Numbered from the stretch's first letter, positions 24,542-39,272 are shown. The stretch: DNA of 64,000 bases from Prochilodus magdalenae (GCA_024036415.1 JAMWET010003871.1:349501-413500), one strand, 5' to 3'. Made by a program: numbers and translations. Notes: generated from the letters alone by a model not told the origin.

Positions 24542-26526
24542 GCAGCTACTACTTGTTTTGGGTTAGTTTCTGTGACCTCTGTCTCCGATTATAATTCTGT
24601 CTCTTAGGGTCATAGTGGTATTTGACACTTGAGAGAGACTGTACCTTTCTCATGATTGGGGTGTTGTTTAAGCGCCAACAGCAGACACATCCCCAGTGTT
24701 TCAGAGCTGAGGAAACTGCTTATTTTATCTCCTTTTTGAAACCTAACTTCATATACCATATAGTTTTTCAATAGCACTAATTCAGCTGGCTAATTAATAA
24801 CACATTTTTCTGTGGCATCACAAACATAAAACACATACTTATTTACAGGTGTGATCACTGAATGTCTAGGTCACCATCCATTCAAATATACAAAGAAGAA
24901 CTTTTTTTTTCAGTTAGGCTTATTAGTAGATTTGTTTGAGTTCATACTTTTATTTTGTCTTAGTTTACTGCAGTCTTGTTAATAAGTAAACTGCAACTAG
25001 ACTGATTTGAGTGGCTCGTTCAGTGGGATTCTGAAAGTACTGTATTTTGTTGAGAGCATAATGTCAATGATGGATTTATCGCCTTTCCTAAAGCGTATCC
25101 ATGCTTGTACTGAAATGTTAATTCCCATAGTTCATTTTTATTGGCTATGTTAGGGTTATCTGAACTGTTGTCTCACCTCCTGCAGTCATACAAAACTACC
25201 ATGCAGGCCAAACGACACATTAGGTCCGAATTGTGATTCAGACCTTGCTAAAACACCTTAAACACTTTTCATTAGCTCGCTTGCAGGAGGATTTGAAATT
25301 CTTCTGCGTGTCAAATTAGATGCTGATACTGTAGCTTATGATATAATTGCTTAAAAATTAAAATACAATATTATTAAATCACTCCAGCACAGCCTGAAGC
25401 GGGGTAACTGTTTTGTGACTTGGATACGCAACCACTGACTGACAGAAATAGTGCTTGCGCAAGAGTCAGTGCTTAAAATTCCCATTGCCCTAGCTTACCT
25501 TCTCCGCTAGTCTTTTAATCAACCATTTACATTTGCCATACACCAGGACTTGTCTCCCTTTTTACACCTGCATTTACACCTGAATTAATGTTGTTTATGA
25601 ATTTATGTGGACAGTCTCTATACTTTACTATTTTGTCTTTAAGTCACAGCATAAATGCAATGCTGCATAAAATTTCTGGACACTGGTCTGATTATTTATC
25701 GGCCTGTTAGGAGCAGTAGTAGTATCAGTATCATTGAAAAAACACTTCAGCTGCTGTTTTCAGTGCTACATAATTTCTGGATGCTTCCAGTAGTAGTGTC
25801 CTTGAGAAGGCTTGAGTGTGTGTGTAAAGTGTGTCTGAAGGCCAGACTCAGAAACAGTCATTTGGTGAAGGTAATAATAAAAAATAGAAGTATAGGGATC
25901 ACTGTAATTAGCTATAAACAAATTGCCCCTTAATGACAGTGGACCCTGTCATATCATGCCATATCCATTTTATTTAGCATAATCCAAAGCTTACTGCCAA
26001 TAAAAGGCTTGACCTCTGAAATGTTTACCAATTCAAAGCTGCCATAAAATGTTGAATAAGAAAAGTATGACAACTTAGCTGTCAATATTTTGGAATGTTG
26101 TTTCCGTGTGATAATTGTAGTGTCTCACTGTAAAAATCAGCCAGTCAAAGCAGAGCTCATCAAATTATTCATGAGGTCACCAGTAAGAGGTAAAACAGTT
26201 TGTTTCCTTCTAGGGTCAAATTCTTAAATGGGCTTGTAAAACCCCATGTGTTAATATTCCCATGCCCAAAGAACAACAGAGACCATTTAGAGGATGTGGA
26301 GCTGGAGTTAAAGCAAAAAGGAGGGAAACACACTTGGTAATAAGGTGGACGAGCAGAACACACTGATTGGGACCCAGTGGGAGTTTTGGGAGTGCAGTTT
26401 GCTGTGTTTTTCCAAGAAATGGTTTCACGCTGATATCCCGGACTTTCCATACCAGGCTTTCAGATTGTTCAGGGGGTGACTGAGCTGCTGAACGGTGCTC
26501 TAAAAAGAAAGGCAGATGAGTTGCTC

Positions 26527-28345
26527 TATTATTGAACAACAGATGGGGTAATCCAGGAAATATTACTGTGAAGGAGAGTCAATGTTGCCCGAACGCTGAA
26601 CTCTGACATTGTACTCTCGGCTATCGGAGACTTAGTACTCAGCATCCAGCAATCAGTCAAGTGCGTGCATTGTTTTCCCAACAACAAACCATGGATCACC
26701 AAGGCCCTGAAGTAATTGTTAAACAAGAAAATGCAAGATTTTAGGCTGAGAGACAAAAATTTACTATGGAGTGTGCAGAAGGACCTAAAGGTGAGACTGA
26801 GAATAAGAAGGCTTACAGAAGGAAGCTTGAAGGGAGACTTCAGCAGAACAATACAATAGAAGTGTGGGCTGATATGAAGCAGAAAACTGGCTTTAGCCTA
26901 ACTGTGGTGGGCTGTTTGGATACAGCCAATGAGATGATTGGTTTCTTTAACAGGTTCACCCCCCCCAAGTCAGCAGCAGCATCCCCCCATTGACATCCTC
27001 CACTTCTTCCATCTTCCTGTTCACACCACCTCCCCCACAGCCATTGTCTGAGAACCCTTATCCCCTTGTAGATGTGACAACCAACCAAGTGAAGAGACAA
27101 CTGAAGAAGCTGAAACTAAACAAAGCTGTTGGAACGAATGAAGTCAGTCCGAGAGTACTGAATTTTTGTGCCATTCAGCTATTTGTGACTGTTTGGCCTC
27201 TTTTGGAGTCTTAAACAATGCTGCCTGGTTCCTGTTTCAAAGAAGTCACCTATCTCCTTTTTCACATCCTGTGTCATGAAGGTTTTGAAAAATATAGTGA
27301 TGTCACAGCTCAGATCTTAGGTCAGCCTGAGACCCAATACAGTGTAACCACTCTTGCTTGATAAAATACATGTGAAAGATTCCATGATCCTCTGGACCTT
27401 GGACTAGCTGTCTGGAAGACCTACGTATGTGAAGCTGGAAACCTGCCAGTCTGATTGTCTGGTCAGTAGCATTTAAGCACTTCTATGAAACAGTGTTCTC
27501 GCCCTGTCCTCCTCACTCTGTAAACCACTGACTTCCAGTACAAGTAGGACCTCTGCCACCTTCAGAATTTTTCTGATGATCAGGGATGGTCAGGAAGATG
27601 AATCCAGAGACCTTGTGAACAGCTTGATTGGTGTGCGAGAAACCATCTACTCCTCAATGTGACCAAGACCAATGGAATAGTGGTGGACTATAGGCGAAAG
27701 ACGTTCATGATCAGCCCTGTTACCATCATGGGTCAGAACGTTGAGCTGGTACAGACCTACAAATGCCTGGGTATCCTTTTAAGAACGAACTGGACTGGAG
27801 GGTCAACACAGTGACTGTGTACAATAAGCTCTGCTCATTCCCTTATTGTACACATTCACTGTGTTGACCCTCAGTCCAGTTCGTTTTTAGATACCAAATT
27901 TAGATAAATTTTTTTAAATGTGTGCAGCAAGATGCTGGCCATCTTCTACTGGTCTGCTGTTGCGGGTGTTGCTTTCTTTGCAGCAGTTTGTTGGGGAGGC
28001 ATCATCAACGGGGGGAAACGCAAGAACGTTCAACATACTAATCTAACAAACAAATCAAGAAGGCTGGCTCAGTTTGGGGATGCTCACTGGATAGTTTTGG
28101 TGGTTCTAAGGAGGTCACAAACCCACTGCTATCCTGGACAACACATCACACCCCCTTCATGACCTACTGGTCAGACAGCAGAGCACTTTCAGCAACAGAC
28201 TCATTCAGCTTCGCTGTAGCAAGGAACGGTACAAGAGGTCATTTATACCAACAGTGAATCACACTGTAGAACACCTCTTCACTGTGCCGGGACATTATTG
28301 TATACTGACCCAATAACAGGACAAGCTCACTAAACACCAGCTACT
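26527..28345 (+). mobile_element. Decayed L2/Rex-type LINE (reverse transcriptase region)
   Basis: Fragments of a non-LTR retrotransposon polyprotein appear in order on the plus strand. They are NKPWITKALK (about 26,680-26,712), FNRFTPPK (about 26,945), VTTNQVKRQLKKLKLNKAVG (about 27,075-27,135), a degraded catalytic motif FSDD (about 27,569-27,580; FADD is usual), NHLLLNVTKTNGIVVDYRRK (about 27,640-27,705), LVQTYKCLGILL (about 27,748-27,783) and MLAIFYWSAVAGV with FFAAVCWGG (about 27,930-28,005). Frames are broken many times. A piece near 27,780-27,890 is present twice in opposite orientation. The element is dead and old, and it shows no relation to syngap1 function. Confidence 0.8.
27768..27898. 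repeat. Near-perfect inverted repeat (hairpin) inside the LINE fossil
   Basis: The left arm runs from about 27,768 to 27,826 (…ggtcaacacagtgactgtgt acaataag). The right arm, about 27,843-27,898, is its reverse complement with a few mismatches. The spacer is about 16 nt. The arms are roughly 55-59 nt long. Confidence 0.85.
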
Positions 28346-31300
28346 TATATGACTAAGCACTGTTACTTTGTCTGTGCATCTACTTATTGCACATATTACA
28401 CTATCTATAAATATATCCATTAATATATGTCAAATGCATTATTGCTTTATTGTGTGTTTTTGAACTGGGATTTCTGATGGACTTTCTTAGATAATTAATT
28501 GAATGTGACAATACACCACTGCACTGTATATTAAAAAAAAAATTAGAACCATATATGGTACTAACGTGCTCTTGCTTTGTTCCTTCCAATACACAATACA
28601 CAACTTGTCCTTCTAGAATAATAGTGATCCTTTTATCTGTAAGATCTGTAATCTTTTTTTTTTATACATACAAATTTACACAACAAAATTTTAATTGAAC
28701 AAAAAGCAAAAACATGATAAGCATTGGTGATGACATGAGAAACACATGTGGTTGAAATGCAGTAGTAAAATAGGCAAAACAAGCTTGAAGAACAAGTCTC
28801 CTGGCTGGTTATGTAGCGCTGTGTGTTCCATTTTGGACATGATTCCTTTGGCTTTCTGACTCTTGCTGCTGCATCTCATGTGTCGTATAAAATTAGATGT
28901 TAAAAGTCTTTCCTTTGCTTTCCCCACGAGGCACATTAGATTTACATGTAGCTGTGTTTGAGTCAGATGCGATAAAAAACTGCCAGACTGCAGAATTTTT
29001 TTTAGCACAAGCAGCGAATTTCAACAAATGGTTTCTGCATCCTTGTATGACACCCACAGTTTTAGTCCTGTGATCAAAAGGTATGTATTGCTATCTACCA
29101 TTTGAATGAGGAACTTTATTGTGCTGTGACCAAGGGGCCTCATGCAGGATTGCAGGACTCCTTAACTTGCAACATATGGCTTATGTAGGCCTAAAGGAGT
29201 TTTTACTTGGGGGGTGAGGGGTCTTTTAAGAGAACAGCAGTTTGGAGTCATTTTCAGCCCATCTGTATTCATTACTTCTATGGAGCAATTGTAAAGAAAG
29301 ATAAGATCATCGTCGTCATACACTTACAGAAGATATCAGAAGCTGTTAAATAACTTTCATTGTTTGCTACATGCTGTTTTACAATTAAGATAATAGTCTG
29401 AAAATACATAGGATTATTTTCATTTAAACATAAACACTTCCAATCCACTGGAAGCGCTGCTGTGTTAAAGCTGGCATTATATTTAAAGGGGTTAATATTT
29501 GCGAATTAACTTCCAATATAACATCCAATATAAGCAGCTACAACTTCTTTAGGTCAGAAAAGTCTGTCTGCTAATTACATTACACAGCAAAGATGTGCAT
29601 GAAGATCAGCAGAGAAAAGGATCCTCACCTTTTGTTATATTAAAATTCAGTCCAATGAGCCATATCTCATTAAAGCCAAAAAAAACTGTAGTTTGTAACT
29701 AACTAGGCAGAACGTGATAGGAGGATCTGCATAAGTATCTTAAAACATTCAAATACACATTTTTGTTCTTGAAATTTGACTGATCGATGATAGCTGGCCA
29801 GTATGTGTACTTCTTCTAAATGCAATAGTTTTGATTGAAACTTGTGTCATGGCTTTATCTCATGGAACTGGTGTTGGAGTTGAAATGGGAGTCCATGGGT
29901 AGGGGGTCCACCTCTCAGTTTTAAAGAAAGCAACTATAGCAATAAGAGCCTGCAAGGCCATTTGTCTAATTGAACATGGAAAAAACATGTCCACTATAAT
30001 GTCCACTCAGAAACCAAAGTGCAGTTGTCAAGCACTCTGAAGCCATCAGAGAACAACTTTGAATTGCCAGTGCGGAGGCTTGTGTACAAATTCTAAAATC
30101 TTTTTCACTCCCTCGAGTTATCATGTCTTAAATGACTTTAAAGAATTTTTTTATGTTTGGCTTAAGTGTTGTTTGCTCATATTGACAACTATTTTGTACC
30201 AGAAATCAAGCTAATTCTTTAATTATTGGACAACTTAAACATATTTTACTGGCTGATATGTTTAGAAAAAACAGGAATCATGGTACATGTGATGTTGGAA
30301 AGTGTTACGTCAGCTAACCCGACAGCATAATATGTCTAATGCAGTAATTAAAGGTACACTGTGGTCAGTTTCAACTTATAAGTTAAAATGTAATATGGTG
30401 TCACTATGCCATGTTGTAGGTAGTTATAGACTATGGAATAACCTCGAGTCACCTTGTTTCTTTTAAGAATGTTACATTACTTTGCAGTTGCCTACATTTA
30501 GCCAAAAAACAACCACAAAAATATAAACCCCAAAATTTAAAACTGAATACCTACTCAGTCAACAAATATCCAAATAGTCAAACATTCGGGTCCAGCCCTA
30601 CTAAATATGTATAAAATCATTGTAAGATATATTCTGTTGGAAGATGTTTATAATAATAATGTAATTTGTAAATAAAAAACCCTTCTGTCCCACAATTTCA
30701 GAGTTTTAGTCTATGGGTTGATCATTATTTCGGCAACACCCCTGCATACCTGTCCCTTAGGCCACATGGTTAGTAGTTAGATTTAAGTAAATGTACTCCA
30801 AAGTCTGAAAATCAGTGTTAAATATTAAGAACTGTTACTGACAAAACACGCTTTTCCTCCTGTATATAAAGTACTTTTTTGTGTTTTAATAAAAAATAAG
30901 ATTTAAGTTACCTGTTTACTAGTCATGTATTGCATTCAATCAATTCTATGGATTTTGGCCCAAGTCAATAAAGAATATATATTCCTAAATCTGATTTCAT
31001 TCAGTAGAATTATCAATAAAAGATGCACACGTATTTATGTATTGCTTTATGCACTGTGATTGTTTTTAAGCAAATGTGAAGAACCATTCAGAGCGCAGTT
31101 CAGGTTGATTTTGTTTTGTTTAATTAGAGTAACAATAACGTGCTACTGTTGTGTGACTTGTATTCTTATTCATGTGGTTGCTTATTCAGAAATTTAGACT
31201 GTGGAACAGTTTTAAACGTTCTTAGGTTTCGTTCTTTACTTGTTAAATGAATTCAACAACAGAGTTGAAAAAAATGTTCTTGACAAAAATGAATAGATTA

Positions 31301-34146
31301 AACAGCAGAAATGGCCACGTTTTGTCATCGGCCTTAGAGAGTCTTTTACATGCTGCACTGCTGGAATTCAAACAATTGTAGAGTGGAAATCTTAGCCCAA
31401 GTAGCCTAGGCTCTGTCTAAATGCTTTTTAATGACACGTGCAGTTGATCTAGAAGTACACACGATATGTCTGAAAAGTGTATCAGTGTGTAATTTATCAT
31501 GATAATGATATCATTTCTGTTAGCATATCAAGAACCCTTGAGGTCATGTTGAGGCGGCTTCTTTTGTGACGACTTGATTACTGTGGAGTAACAGCTGCAC
31601 ATGCACACACACTTACGGCAGTGATTCTCACTCCTGAACAAACACGCATAGACAGTGCACTCACACTCTTTCAAACTGACACACACATATACCGAGACAC
31701 AAAACCAGCTGCAGGACACGGCAGGTTCTTGTTGCCTTAATGTCACAAGCTCAGATCTCATTCAGAATGTTGCTGTTGTGTCCTAACCACAGGCTGTAAT
31801 ATGATATTAATTGTTGGTTAACTTATCTATAGAAGTCAGTTGGTGGGGGGTTGGGCAACATGTGCTTCTTTATAATGTGTTTAAATCAAGAATTGTCTTA
31901 TTAGTAAATGACGGCTTATTTCTGGGCATTGATTCTGTTTTCATATGAGAGGACTTTATCATGTGTTGCCTTTACAGTTCAAGAAGGTTGTGTTGGACCA
32001 AAGCACTGTACTGTAGGATGCATATACACAAGTTTAGGTGAGTTTTGCCATTCTACTAGTTTAAATTTAGTCAAATAAAGCTCTCCACAATATTTAACAC
32101 ACATGAAATCAGTTTACTCTTTACAACTGCTCACTTCGTTTTTGAGCTTAATGTTGCATGGTGAAAAACAGTCTAGGCTAGTAAAATTAGCAGAGAACCT
32201 TGTCTGTTCTTCTAAAAGTCTGACTGCCATTCTCTGTGTAAATTTCAAGGCACTGTAGTTTTCTGTGGTCTTGATACGACTTTGCATTATTGTAGCATAG
32301 GCGAAATGCTGGATGGGACATTTTGAAATTGTAAACAGTACTCATGCCCCATTCACATGTCCTTTTTTTAAATTGTAGCTTTTGATATCTGTTTGTTTTT
32401 CGAAAACATTCTCACAGCTTATAAAAAATGGGGACATCATGCAGTATAGCATGTTTCAGAACTGATAATAACAATGTGTTAACATGGCTCCATTACTGCA
32501 TCGCTACTTGCGGCTCTGCACAATACACATGCTTGTAATGTTCTTCTTTGGTTGTTTGACTTTAAATTAGTCCCCCCTACTAGGCTGGAATGCTGAAGTA
32601 CACATTTTCAAGTCATTTTTGTCTTCTTGTGTAAACAGAGAGATTTCCAAAAACATGGCTGGTGTGGATGAAGATAAAAAGAATCCTAAATTAGAAAAAA
32701 ATATATGATATGTGTGGACGGGGTTTTGGAGTGTCAATGCCAGTACATACCATAAGATTCTAAAATTTACTTTAGATAGTTTTGGTTGTTTTGGGTTTAT
32801 ATGTTTAAACCAGAGTCAGGGAACATGGAGAGACTGCTGTGAATGGCCAACCCCTATCCAGGATGCAGGAAAATGTTTTCAAATGGTCAGAATTTACGTT
32901 CGGCTTCATGACTTTTTAGCATTAACTGTCTTAGACTTCTAAGCAGTGTGTACTTATCTGTATGTCAGTTTTGAATCAATAGCCTAATTAAGCTTAGCAA
33001 ACTAGTTAAACTTGGTTAAAATAAACCAATGTAGTTTGCTTGCCTAGTAATTGCATAGTTTTTTAGCTTAGCCAAGGGATGCAAACAGTAGTCTAGGGGA
33101 CTCATCATGACTCATTTACGTTCCTATGCAATCTTGAAAACATTACTCGGCAGAGAAACCTGGCGTCCAACAGCAGCACGTATATCTTTGCTTTAATCTA
33201 AAATTTGCTGTGAAATAATGTTGGACGCAGCAGAATCGGTGGTATGAAAGTGGGGTTTCCAGTGTGATTATTCTAGTGGAGGTCCAGGCACTACTTTATG
33301 GTGATAGTGGAAATCCCAACAGCCTAATGAATCGCAGGCCTTTCTTTAAAGAACAATGTGTTTAAACAGGATAGACAATACATTTCATGATTTCTCCGGT
33401 GAGATATAAGGTAGCAGCCAATGCATATGTAAACTAGTAATAAAAATGCAGGGTCTTCCTTAATTGCTACTACATTCGTGCTCTGAGAAAGAAGATATAT
33501 TATTATAATTTGATTTTGTTGATGTGAATGCTGCCATATAATCTTACAGAAAGGAATAGCATCTTTGATGCTACAATTTTGTGACATTAAAGCAGAAAAA
33601 AACATTGGAAGTTTAGACCACAGCCTGTTAGAAGTAAATTTAATGTAAATGTAGTTAATTATATAACTAATTAATTATGGTAATGTTAAAAAATTAATAT
33701 TGCAGGGTTTTAAATATAGTATGGCAAAGACAGCAAACCTCTAAGGGTTAGTACAGGTCTATGAGGTTCTGTTTTGCTGCTGTGTTGCTGTTTCCCGACT
33801 GCCTCAAAGTTGATATTGGAGTTGTTCATGCCCTCCCATCCTGACATGGGGTTTGCTGGAGAGCAGACTTGCTTGGGTGCAGTGACACGTCCTGTGTACA
33901 GCACACACTCATTCAGACTTCTCCCCTTAAATTTCCCCTCTGTCTCCCTTTCTCTCTCTTTCATTTCTTCCCCACACTGCTAGATTATACTAGGGCTGTC
34001 ACAATACCAAGAACATAACTACTGTTTTATTCTCTATTGCTGATACTAATACTGGTACTTAAATACAGGAAATAATGCTAATACCACTAAACGTCCAGCC
34101 AACATCACTGCACAGCTCAGTACTCTTGAAGGAGACCACAAACGGC

Positions 34147-34325
34147 TAATTCTGTTACAACAGCTAACAGACATGTGTTGGCTAGCATCATGCTGAGTGC
34201 TGGGGTGGGAGGAAGGGCTCTCCCACCGACCCAAAGAGCGAGGAAAATGATGCCCTTTTGGACTCCTGGCCAAGCATGGCTGTGGCATCAGCAGGAATCA
34301 CACTCGTGATCCCCCGATGTTAGGG
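34147..34325 (-). repeat. SINE-like interspersed repeat, copy 1
   Basis: It starts near attctgttacaacagctaac and contains ttggctagcatcatgctgag and tctcccaccgaccc. It shares its order of landmarks with 63,118-63,300. Read on the minus strand, the end near gggatcacgagtgtgattcc resembles a mutated tRNA box B, so I infer a tRNA-derived SINE in minus orientation. The family was not identified. Confidence 0.45.
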
Positions 34326-34710
34326 CCAAGTAATGAAGTAGCTATTGACCTACAAAACAGGACCGTTTTTTCTAGAGAAGCTGCTATGTGCTTATGCCTA
34401 TGCAACACAATTTACCCATAGATCATTCATTTTTTTCTGCCATACATTTAAGCTTGTGTGTTTTATTTGTGAGAACGCTGATTTTTCTAAAATAAAATAT
34501 TTACAAAATGGAATTGTGTAAATATCATGATTTTAAGCCTCTATTGAATTAGGTAATTCAATTCTATTGGTTAGGTAAGCTTTGTAACAGTAGTTATACT
34601 ACTTGATATTGGCAGATTCTGTTTTTCTTTGTCTTTTTTTTGCTTCGTTTTTTTCTGTTTAAATTTGACTTCCATAGGGCTCAGTTTGTTACAGGTGATG
34701 TCAGATCTAC

Positions 34711-34732
34711 TATATATATATATATATATATG
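34711..34732. repeat. (TA)n microsatellite
   Basis: About 10 TA units, with no other feature. Confidence 0.9.
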
Positions 34733-36364
34733 TCAGGTACTTGCATTTTTCTCCTCATATGAACTGCATAGAGTCCCAGGCAAAACTTCCATGAAGCAGA
34801 TTTTTTTTAAAGCTTTTCTGCATTTTTTAATGGTGCTTGTCATGAAGGGTTATTACACTGTGAGTTATAGCATAGCTAGATGCTGTTTCCTACATGGATC
34901 AGTGTTGCTGGATCCTACCATAAGTAATTACCATTTGTGAAACCAGGGTAACTAGAGGTCCACCTTGAATGTAGGAATAAACACTAGCCCCTTAACAATA
35001 AAATAATTTTAGTAGTTTCCCACAATTGTACAAGCCATCTGGTTGTCTATGTTGCCAGATAGACACCATTGTCATTCATTATGTGTTAACATGCTCAATC
35101 TGTTCTGAGCAGGCATCAGCTCTGCATTTTTAAGTAGTATTATTAAGCTGTGTTGACCTGGGCTTCAGAAAACTGTTATTGTCGGAACAGCCGTTGTTGA
35201 TCGACTTGAATATGGAAAAAAATTTGAATATTTGAATGTCATTTGTCCTCTTTTTCCCTTAAAGGCTGTTTATATCCATTCTGTGATTTTTATTCAGTGA
35301 AGACTTATTTAAAAAAAAGTGAAAAGCCAGTGAGGTTCCGAAGTTTAATTTATTACAGGAACTTGTAACAGCAATTTTGGTTTTATAATTTGATTGAATT
35401 GTCCAATGCTGTATTAATAATGCTATGCTATGCTTTTGCTATAAATGTTATGATATGTGGTATTAGATCAGTTATTTTTCTATGCTCATATATATAAATA
35501 AACATAAACAAATACATAAATACATAAACAAAATTGCTATCTTCATTTACATTTATTTTTGAATATAGTCTTTAATTGCAATGCAAAATGTTCAAAACAA
35601 AATTTATCAGATATGTATCACATTTTCAGGAAATATTTTCAGTTTGTTTTGTTTGGGCCTTATTTATCAATGTCGCATAATGGACCGGTTTTAATGATGT
35701 ACAACCTACTCTGCATCTGATTTATGAAACTTCCGTAGGACCAGGAAACAATTTGAGATTTGAAGATTTGAGTGCAAATGATTTATCAGCTTCAGTGCGT
35801 GAACCTACCAGTTCCTCATTTACATAAATCATATCCTAATTCATGCAGATGTTTTGGTAGGGAGCCAAAAAATTACAGTAGTCAGCAGCTAGTAAATTTG
35901 AGGTTGAGCAGTGCACCTCCTACTAACTAAAATTTATAGTATTAAAATTACAGTGTAATAGAACATGAAATGTGAAATAAACAAAACATTTTAGTTTTTT
36001 AAGTAGAATGATATGAAGGTTTAGCTTCTGCATTAACTTTTTAAACATTTTTTAAAATTTTAATTAGCCTATAAAGCAAAAGCACAGTGTAAAATATCTT
36101 ATCTTATATCTTTTAGTTGAATAATTGTGTTTGTTTAAACCAGTTTGCACATACACATGTTATTTGTAAGTATTAGATATAATATTAATAATAGGATTGT
36201 TTAGGTAATGTCAAATGAAGCACTTTTTCTAAACTGTTACACTAAGATTAACACACATTTCTCACAGACATGATTTTGTATCAAATACACCAGAGAGAAA
36301 ACTGATGAACAACAGAAAAGTCATTAATTGTAATGCACCTCACCAACAAAACGTCTGCTTATCT

Positions 36365-37013
36365 ATTAATCTAAGTTGCTTCACAGTCTGTAAAAAGCCT
36401 TGGTGTCACGATCAATTCTGATCTGGCTTTCGTGGAACATATTACTAATATTACCAGAATAGTTTTCCTACATCTACAGAATATTGCTGAATTAAGAAAT
36501 GCACTCTCACCACAGGATGCAGAAAAGCTAGTTCATGTCTTTATTACTTTAATAAGGCATAATGCCTCGGCTAGCTGCCACTGCCTTCCTGCTGACCAGT
36601 TTGCCTACCATAAAACTTTTCATGTAGTGCTGTGAGGGGGGCTCACCTGCATCGCGTGTGCCATTCGATATTCATGCTATGTAATTCAGTGATCCAGCTG
36701 TTCAATCACAGACAAATCTGTCATTACTTCCCCTGCTTCAGAAACACTCAACTCTTTCCCTATTCATTACCTATAATTCTAAACTCTGTTCCTTTTGTTT
36801 TGTGTTCCTATCTGGGGTCGACCTGAAGAGGATGGGTTCCCACTTTGAGTCTTGGTTCCTCTCGAGGTTTCTTCCTCTTCCGTGAGGGAGTTTTTCCTTG
36901 CCACTGTCGCCTTTGGCTTGTTCAATGGGGGCTTGGACCCAGATTCTCTGTAAAGCTGCTTTGTGACAACATCTGTAGTAAAAAGCGCTATATAAATAAA
37001 TAACACTTGACTT
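36365..37013 (+). mobile_element. L2-type LINE 3' fragment
   Basis: At about 36,465-36,545 the plus strand encodes FLHLQNIAELRNALSPQDAE followed by KLVHVF, typical of the region after the reverse transcriptase core in L2 elements. The 3' part carries the common L2 untranslated words gagggagtttttccttgcca and gtaaagctgctttgtgacaa, then agcgctatataaataaataa. It is 5'-truncated with broken frames. Confidence 0.8.
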
Positions 37014-39238
37014 GACACCTTAAAGGCCTCTTAAAAAAAAAACTCAAGCTATTGATAGTGTGCAAAGCAGCTAGAAAGCTTTGTGGATAGCACTACCCAC
37101 CTTGCGCATTGCAGAGTAGCCTTTGATTCCTTGCTCAGGCAAGTAAGACTCCAAATGGCATATAGACCTATTATGCTACCTATATGCTGATATGTAAGTG
37201 ACAGTGTCTGTTGAAAAGTCACAATAGAAATGTTTGTATCTAAAAAGCTCTTTCACCACTTCATACAGCACAATCTGCAACACAAAACAAACGGTTGCAT
37301 AGAATTGCTTATCTTATTTTCATTTAGTAAAATTGGGAAGATTTAGGCAAGATTTTTAATCTACTATTTTAACTGTTCTTAGTTTCAGTATATTTAAGTG
37401 AGACTATGTAGTACAACTAAATGATGCAGCAAAACATCACAGCACAACATAATTGGTACTGCATTGTGGTTAACACTACTCGGTTCGATTGCCTTCCTGG
37501 GCAAGCACTTTGCATTATACTAAGAAGTCTTTGGGCTCTTAACACTAAGACTCTTAACACTAACTTGCTACCTTACTGTTACACATACGTTGACAATTTA
37601 TAATGATAAACAATATCATATTGCTGCTCCTGGGACATAACCTCATATCTGCATTTTATTATTAAATTTTTTAATATAACTTGATGTCACCCACTGTACT
37701 TTACATTGGGCCAAAACTTCAGAATGAACAGACCAATAGAAATGATCCTCTTAAGTACTCTGAAGAAGTAAACAATAGAATAGAATAAACAATTTCTCAG
37801 TTAACTTCCATTAAAATGTACAAGGTTCCTCCTGCTAAAATATGGGATTGTGTTCCCGACAGCAAGGAAATAAGCCTTAAGCCCTAGTCTAGCCTAAAAA
37901 TCACTGTTTTCAGAAGCAATATATAAGATACAATGAGATATATCATGTTTAGTTTTAAAACCTTAAGAAAATAGACATTTATTTTTATCTATGTTAACTA
38001 GTGCAACTACTTAAATAATAAATAATATAAATATAATTATGGCCCCGCTTTCTTAAAGGAAGATTTTTTAAGGAAGATGTTTTTTTCTTCCTATGTGTGT
38101 AAGTTAACTTATGAAGTAACGTTAGGCAGAAAGGCAGAATTTACTGTGATATTAATCTGATGTTAACGTTGTGTTAGCCTGCCTAAATATAGAACTGGTA
38201 GTGAATTGTTTCCATGCTGTAGTATTAAAAATGCATAGGATTTTCAATATATTGTGTACCATCTCTCTGTCTCTCACACACACTGTTCCCCTTACAGTAA
38301 GAATACGCTTACATGTTATCCTCACCGTAGAGCGGTGAGTGATGTCCAAACAGTGGCCTGGCCGCTGCTGTAAGCCACCTGCTCCTCTTTCACTGACACT
38401 CGAGGGGTAGCCAGGAGACGAGACCACATGCTGACACACACAGATCACACAGGTACACACACACACACATACACTAAGGGCAGCCTTGCAAACCAGGCCA
38501 CCGCATACCATTGTCCCCGTCATACCTGACTGATGCCGAGGGATCCATCCCTACAACTACAAGTAGTATAATGAGATAAGCTGTATGTGTGTAGAGTAGG
38601 CTAACAGATATTACAGTAATAAAGAAGCCCACATTCCACAACCTGATTTCCCAAAGAACTGGTAGCAGTTGCTATGAGTGAGGTGAGATTTTTTTTTTCT
38701 TCTTGTGAATGAGGTCACGAGAAAAAGGAAACTAGCTCTGCCGTTTAGCCCAAACCTGAAAATTATTTTTCACTGTCTAGGAGGGGAGGTACTGAAATTT
38801 CACAACAATTTTGTTTGATTTTTTTAGAAAATGGTTCAGTGCCTCACTGCAGCACCTGAAATTTCACAGTGATCTGATACTGTGTGTGATTCAGTTTTAA
38901 TTTTCCAATTCAGTTTTGAAAACATGCTGAATGTTTAAGTGTGTGTAGAGTGGTATATATTCAACAGAAACCACACAGATGCAACAAAAAACATTCCATA
39001 GCATAATAGGAGCATTGTTTGGTACCTGCACAAGATACCAAGAGAATGATACTTGTCTCCTCTGGCTTTGGTTACACAGGAACAATATAGACAGCTCTTT
39101 TCTTTTTTCTCTTTTGGATGAAATGCATCACAGGGCATTGTTACGCAGTATATCCAATAAGTTTACCAAAATGTAAACCAGAAATGATTACTTTTAAAGG
39201 CTTCATTTAAACTTGCACTACTGAGGCGTTTGAAGTAG

Positions 39239-39240
<2 letters not shown>

Positions 39241-39271
<31 letters not shown>
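39241..39271. repeat. (GATA)n tail of the LINE
   Basis: About 7.5 GATA units form the simple-sequence 3' tail of the minus-strand LINE. The plus-strand twin has (TCTA)n in the same place, so the microsatellite was born with the insertion. Confidence 0.9.
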
Positions 39272-39272
<1 letters not shown>

